9,316 nucleotides of DNA from Alphaproteobacteria bacterium (GTDB lineage Bacteria; Pseudomonadota; Alphaproteobacteria; Sphingomonadales; Rhodothalassiaceae). A program made the position numbers and the translations under genes. The DNA is taken from contig RFKS01000121.1 in NCBI GenBank assembly GCA_003694205.1, forward strand, positions 1-9,316, read 5' to 3'. Positions 7,873 through 9,316 of the stretch are shown piece after piece. How positions within the stretch are numbered: position 1 is the stretch's first letter; each line of letters opens with the position of its first letter. Below the pieces are notes generated by a model. That model had not been told where the DNA came from. It worked only from the letters and a program-made list of their open reading frames with translations, and did not search any database.

Positions 7873-9058
7873 CGCCTTTGCCTTCCTGCGCGATCCAGGC
7901 TCCAAGACGTGCCCGTTCCTCGGCCGTCATCCCGGTCTCGTTACCGAGCGGCATGATATCGGCGTCGACCGCCTGCATCCGGATTCGCGGGGCGTAGCGA
8001 CGGATCTCCTCGGCCGTGTCGAAGGCGACGCCCGCCGGCGGGGCGTCAAAGCCGGGATGCGTCGGTGTCGCGCTGTGGCACATGATGCAGTGGCGGTCGA
8101 TGATCGCGCGCACGTCGGCGAAGCTCACCCTGCCGGTGGCCTCATTGCCGGGCGAGCGGTCCGTCCCGGCTGCGAGAAGCACGGTGAGCGCAAAAACGAT
8201 TGCGGCGGCGACGAGAAGCGAGACCCGCGTCTCGCCCTTGTGGCGGCGATTGAAGAAATGCCGCACGAGCACGCCGGCGAGCGACAGGCCGGCGAGAATC
8301 GTCCAGCCGTAATGATTGGAGAAGGTCATGGGATAATGGTTCGAGACCATGATGAAGATGACCGGCAGCGTCATGTAATTGTTGTGCAGCGAGCGCTGCT
8401 TGGCCTTCCGCCCCAGTTCCGGATCGGGGCGCTCGCCGGCGATCATTGCCGCCACCGCCTTCTTCTGATTTGGAATGATGACGAAGAAGACGTTCGCCGC
8501 CATGGCGGTGCCGATCACCGCGCCGACATGGATGAAGGCGCCGCGCCCGCTGAAGATCTGTTCGAGCCCATAGGCGAGCGCGACGAGGACGAGGAACCAG
8601 ACGATGCCGAGCGCGCCATCATGCCGCCCGAGCGGCGAGCGGCACAGGAGGTCGTAGAAGATCCAGCCGCCGGCGAGCACACCGAGGCCGATTGCGATCG
8701 CCGCACCTTTCGTCAGCGCGAGCTTCGCGGGGTCGATGAGATAGAGCTCGGCGCCATAATAATAGGGCAGCGCGAGCAGGAAGAAGCCGCTGAGCCAGGT
8801 GAAATAGGCCTCGTATTTGAACCAGTGCAGCTCGGCGGGAAGTTCCTCGGGCGCGACGAGATATTTCCGGCTCTGGTAGAAACCGCCGCCATGCACCGCC
8901 CAGAGCTCGCCCGCGAGCCCCTCGTCAATTCCGGGCCGCCGGCGCAGATGGTTATCAAGCCAGACGAAATAGAAGGACGAGCCGATCCAGGCGATGCCCG
9001 CAATGACGTGAAACCAGCGCAGGACGAGACCGAGCCAGCTTGCCCAATCGATGCTCAT
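7859..9058 (-). CDS. puuD: Membrane urate hydroxylase with C-terminal cytochrome c
   Basis: A 399-residue inner-membrane enzyme oxidising urate to 5-hydroxyisourate and passing electrons through a c-type heme toward the respiratory chain, instead of making hydrogen peroxide. The N-terminal part shows eight hydrophobic segments, at about residues 8-30, 84-101, 118-138, 150-169, 175-196, 230-246, 251-269 and 279-298. Characteristic stretches include RWFHVIAGIAWIGSSFYFVW, GGGFYQSRKY, LHWFKYEAYFTWLSG and NVFFVIIPNQ. The tail carries CIMCH (C324-H328) for covalent heme attachment and MPLGN with M369 as the likely axial ligand, plus GAWIAQ typical of cytochrome c ends. ATG 9058 overlaps the xdhC stop as ATGA and has GGGAAGGAAG upstream. 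A longer frame start at 9262 lies in xdhC and is rejected. The next gene, allA, overlaps by 14 bases. Domain order and length match known PuuD proteins. Confidence 0.94.
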   Translation of the reverse strand: MSIDWASWLGLVLRWFHVIAGIAWIGSSFYFVWLDNHLRRRPGIDEGLAGELWAVHGGGFYQSRKYLVAPEELPAELHWFKYEAYFTWLSGFFLLALPYYYGAELYLIDPAKLALTKGAAIAIGLGVLAGGWIFYDLLCRSPLGRHDGALGIVWFLVLVALAYGLEQIFSGRGAFIHVGAVIGTAMAANVFFVIIPNQKKAVAAMIAGERPDPELGRKAKQRSLHNNYMTLPVIFIMVSNHYPMTFSNHYGWTILAGLSLAGVLVRHFFNRRHKGETRVSLLVAAAIVFALTVLLAAGTDRSPGNEATGRVSFADVRAIIDRHCIMCHSATPTHPGFDAPPAGVAFDTAEEIRRYAPRIRMQAVDADIMPLGNETGMTAEERARLGAWIAQEGKGDGEG

Positions 9059-9316
9059 GAGGCGTCTTCCTTCCCTTTGTCGAGAACATGCAGGAGCTCC
9101 GCCGCCACCCCGATGGCGATCGCCTCGGGCTCCTTGCCCGGCGGGCCACCGAGCCCGATCGGGCAGACAAGCCGCCCGATCGCCGCCTCGCTCAATCCCG
9201 CCTCCTCGCGGAAACGCTTCACGAAGCGGGCGCGCTTGGTCTCCGAGCCGATGAGCCCGCAATAGCGGGCATCCTCGCGGGCGAGGATAGCGGCCGTGAT
9301 CGCATAGTCGAGCGGG
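9055..9316 (-). CDS. xdhC: Xanthine dehydrogenase accessory protein XdhC, 3' end only
   Basis: The last 86 residues of a minus-strand gene whose 5' part lies beyond the right edge. The readable C-terminus includes DYAITAAILARED, YCGLIGSETKRARFVKRF and CPIGLGGPPGKEPEAIAIGVAAELL. This is the Rossmann-type C-terminal domain of XdhC/CoxI proteins, which handle sulfuration and insertion of the molybdenum cofactor into xanthine dehydrogenase. The gene ends at TGA 9057-9055, overlapping the puuD start as ATGA. Its position implies that structural genes for a molybdenum xanthine dehydrogenase (xdhA, xdhB) lie just upstream, outside the window. That would supply the hypoxanthine-to-urate step missing here. 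No frameshift is visible. Confidence 0.92.
   Translation of the reverse strand, partial: PLDYAITAAILAREDARYCGLIGSETKRARFVKRFREEAGLSEAAIGRLVCPIGLGGPPGKEPEAIAIGVAAELLHVLDKGKEDAS

Noticed and set aside
9059..9262. N-terminal extension of PuuD starting at 9262
   Set aside because: The extension is Arg/Gly-rich nonsense in another frame of xdhC. The true start at 9058 has a ribosome site and ATGA coupling.
7766..9265. 499-codon plus-strand open frame opposite puuD
   Set aside because: It is an antisense shadow typical of GC-rich DNA. The minus strand encodes PuuD with membrane segments and CxxCH, and also the xdhC end.

Overview
The window is GC-rich, densely packed DNA with long overlapping genes, ATGA start/stop junctions and a TonB-dependent outer-membrane receptor. 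This points to a Gram-negative bacterium. The receptor style (a TonB box reading EEIIVTAQKR) and the short dyad repeats between genes (CGTTCG...CGAACG and CTTCGA...CAGGGCGAACGG types) fit an alphaproteobacterium such as a sphingomonad, a Parvibaculum-like organism or a rhizobial relative. I cannot name a genus from the sequence alone.

Nearly everything in the window concerns purine breakdown. Right block (minus strand, about 9316 to 6050): the 3' end of xdhC (xanthine dehydrogenase maturation), puuD (membrane urate hydroxylase with a cytochrome c tail), allA (ureidoglycolate lyase) and guaD (guanine deaminase). They overlap by 4, 14 and 4 bases and look like one translationally coupled operon that continues beyond the right edge, probably to xdhA/xdhB. 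Middle: one plus-strand gene (5244-6101), a PhyH-type Fe(II)/2-oxoglutarate dioxygenase of unknown substrate. It converges on guaD with a 52-base overlap and diverges from the next block. Left block (minus strand, 4869 to 1): an adenosine deaminase, a TonB-dependent receptor, an adenine-deaminase-type enzyme, and the 5' end of a secreted YVTN-type beta-propeller protein running off the left edge.

Read together, the receptor could bring a purine compound across the outer membrane. Adenosine, adenine and guanine are then deaminated to inosine, hypoxanthine and xanthine. Xanthine dehydrogenase (implied by xdhC) makes urate, PuuD oxidises it to 5-hydroxyisourate and feeds electrons to the respiratory chain, and AllA finishes the ureide branch to glyoxylate and urea. 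The steps between PuuD and AllA (HIU hydrolase, OHCU decarboxylase, allantoicase) are not in this window.

The least explained parts are the dioxygenase inside an otherwise standard purine pathway and the 374-base divergent control region in front of it (4870-5243). That region holds three degenerate dyad repeats. It also holds a leader in which one segment can pair either with an upstream copy or with an identical copy covering the dioxygenase ribosome binding site and start codon. The 195-base AT-richer gap in front of the receptor also holds short dyads that could be operators. No RNA genes, CRISPR arrays, transposases or insertion sequences were seen.
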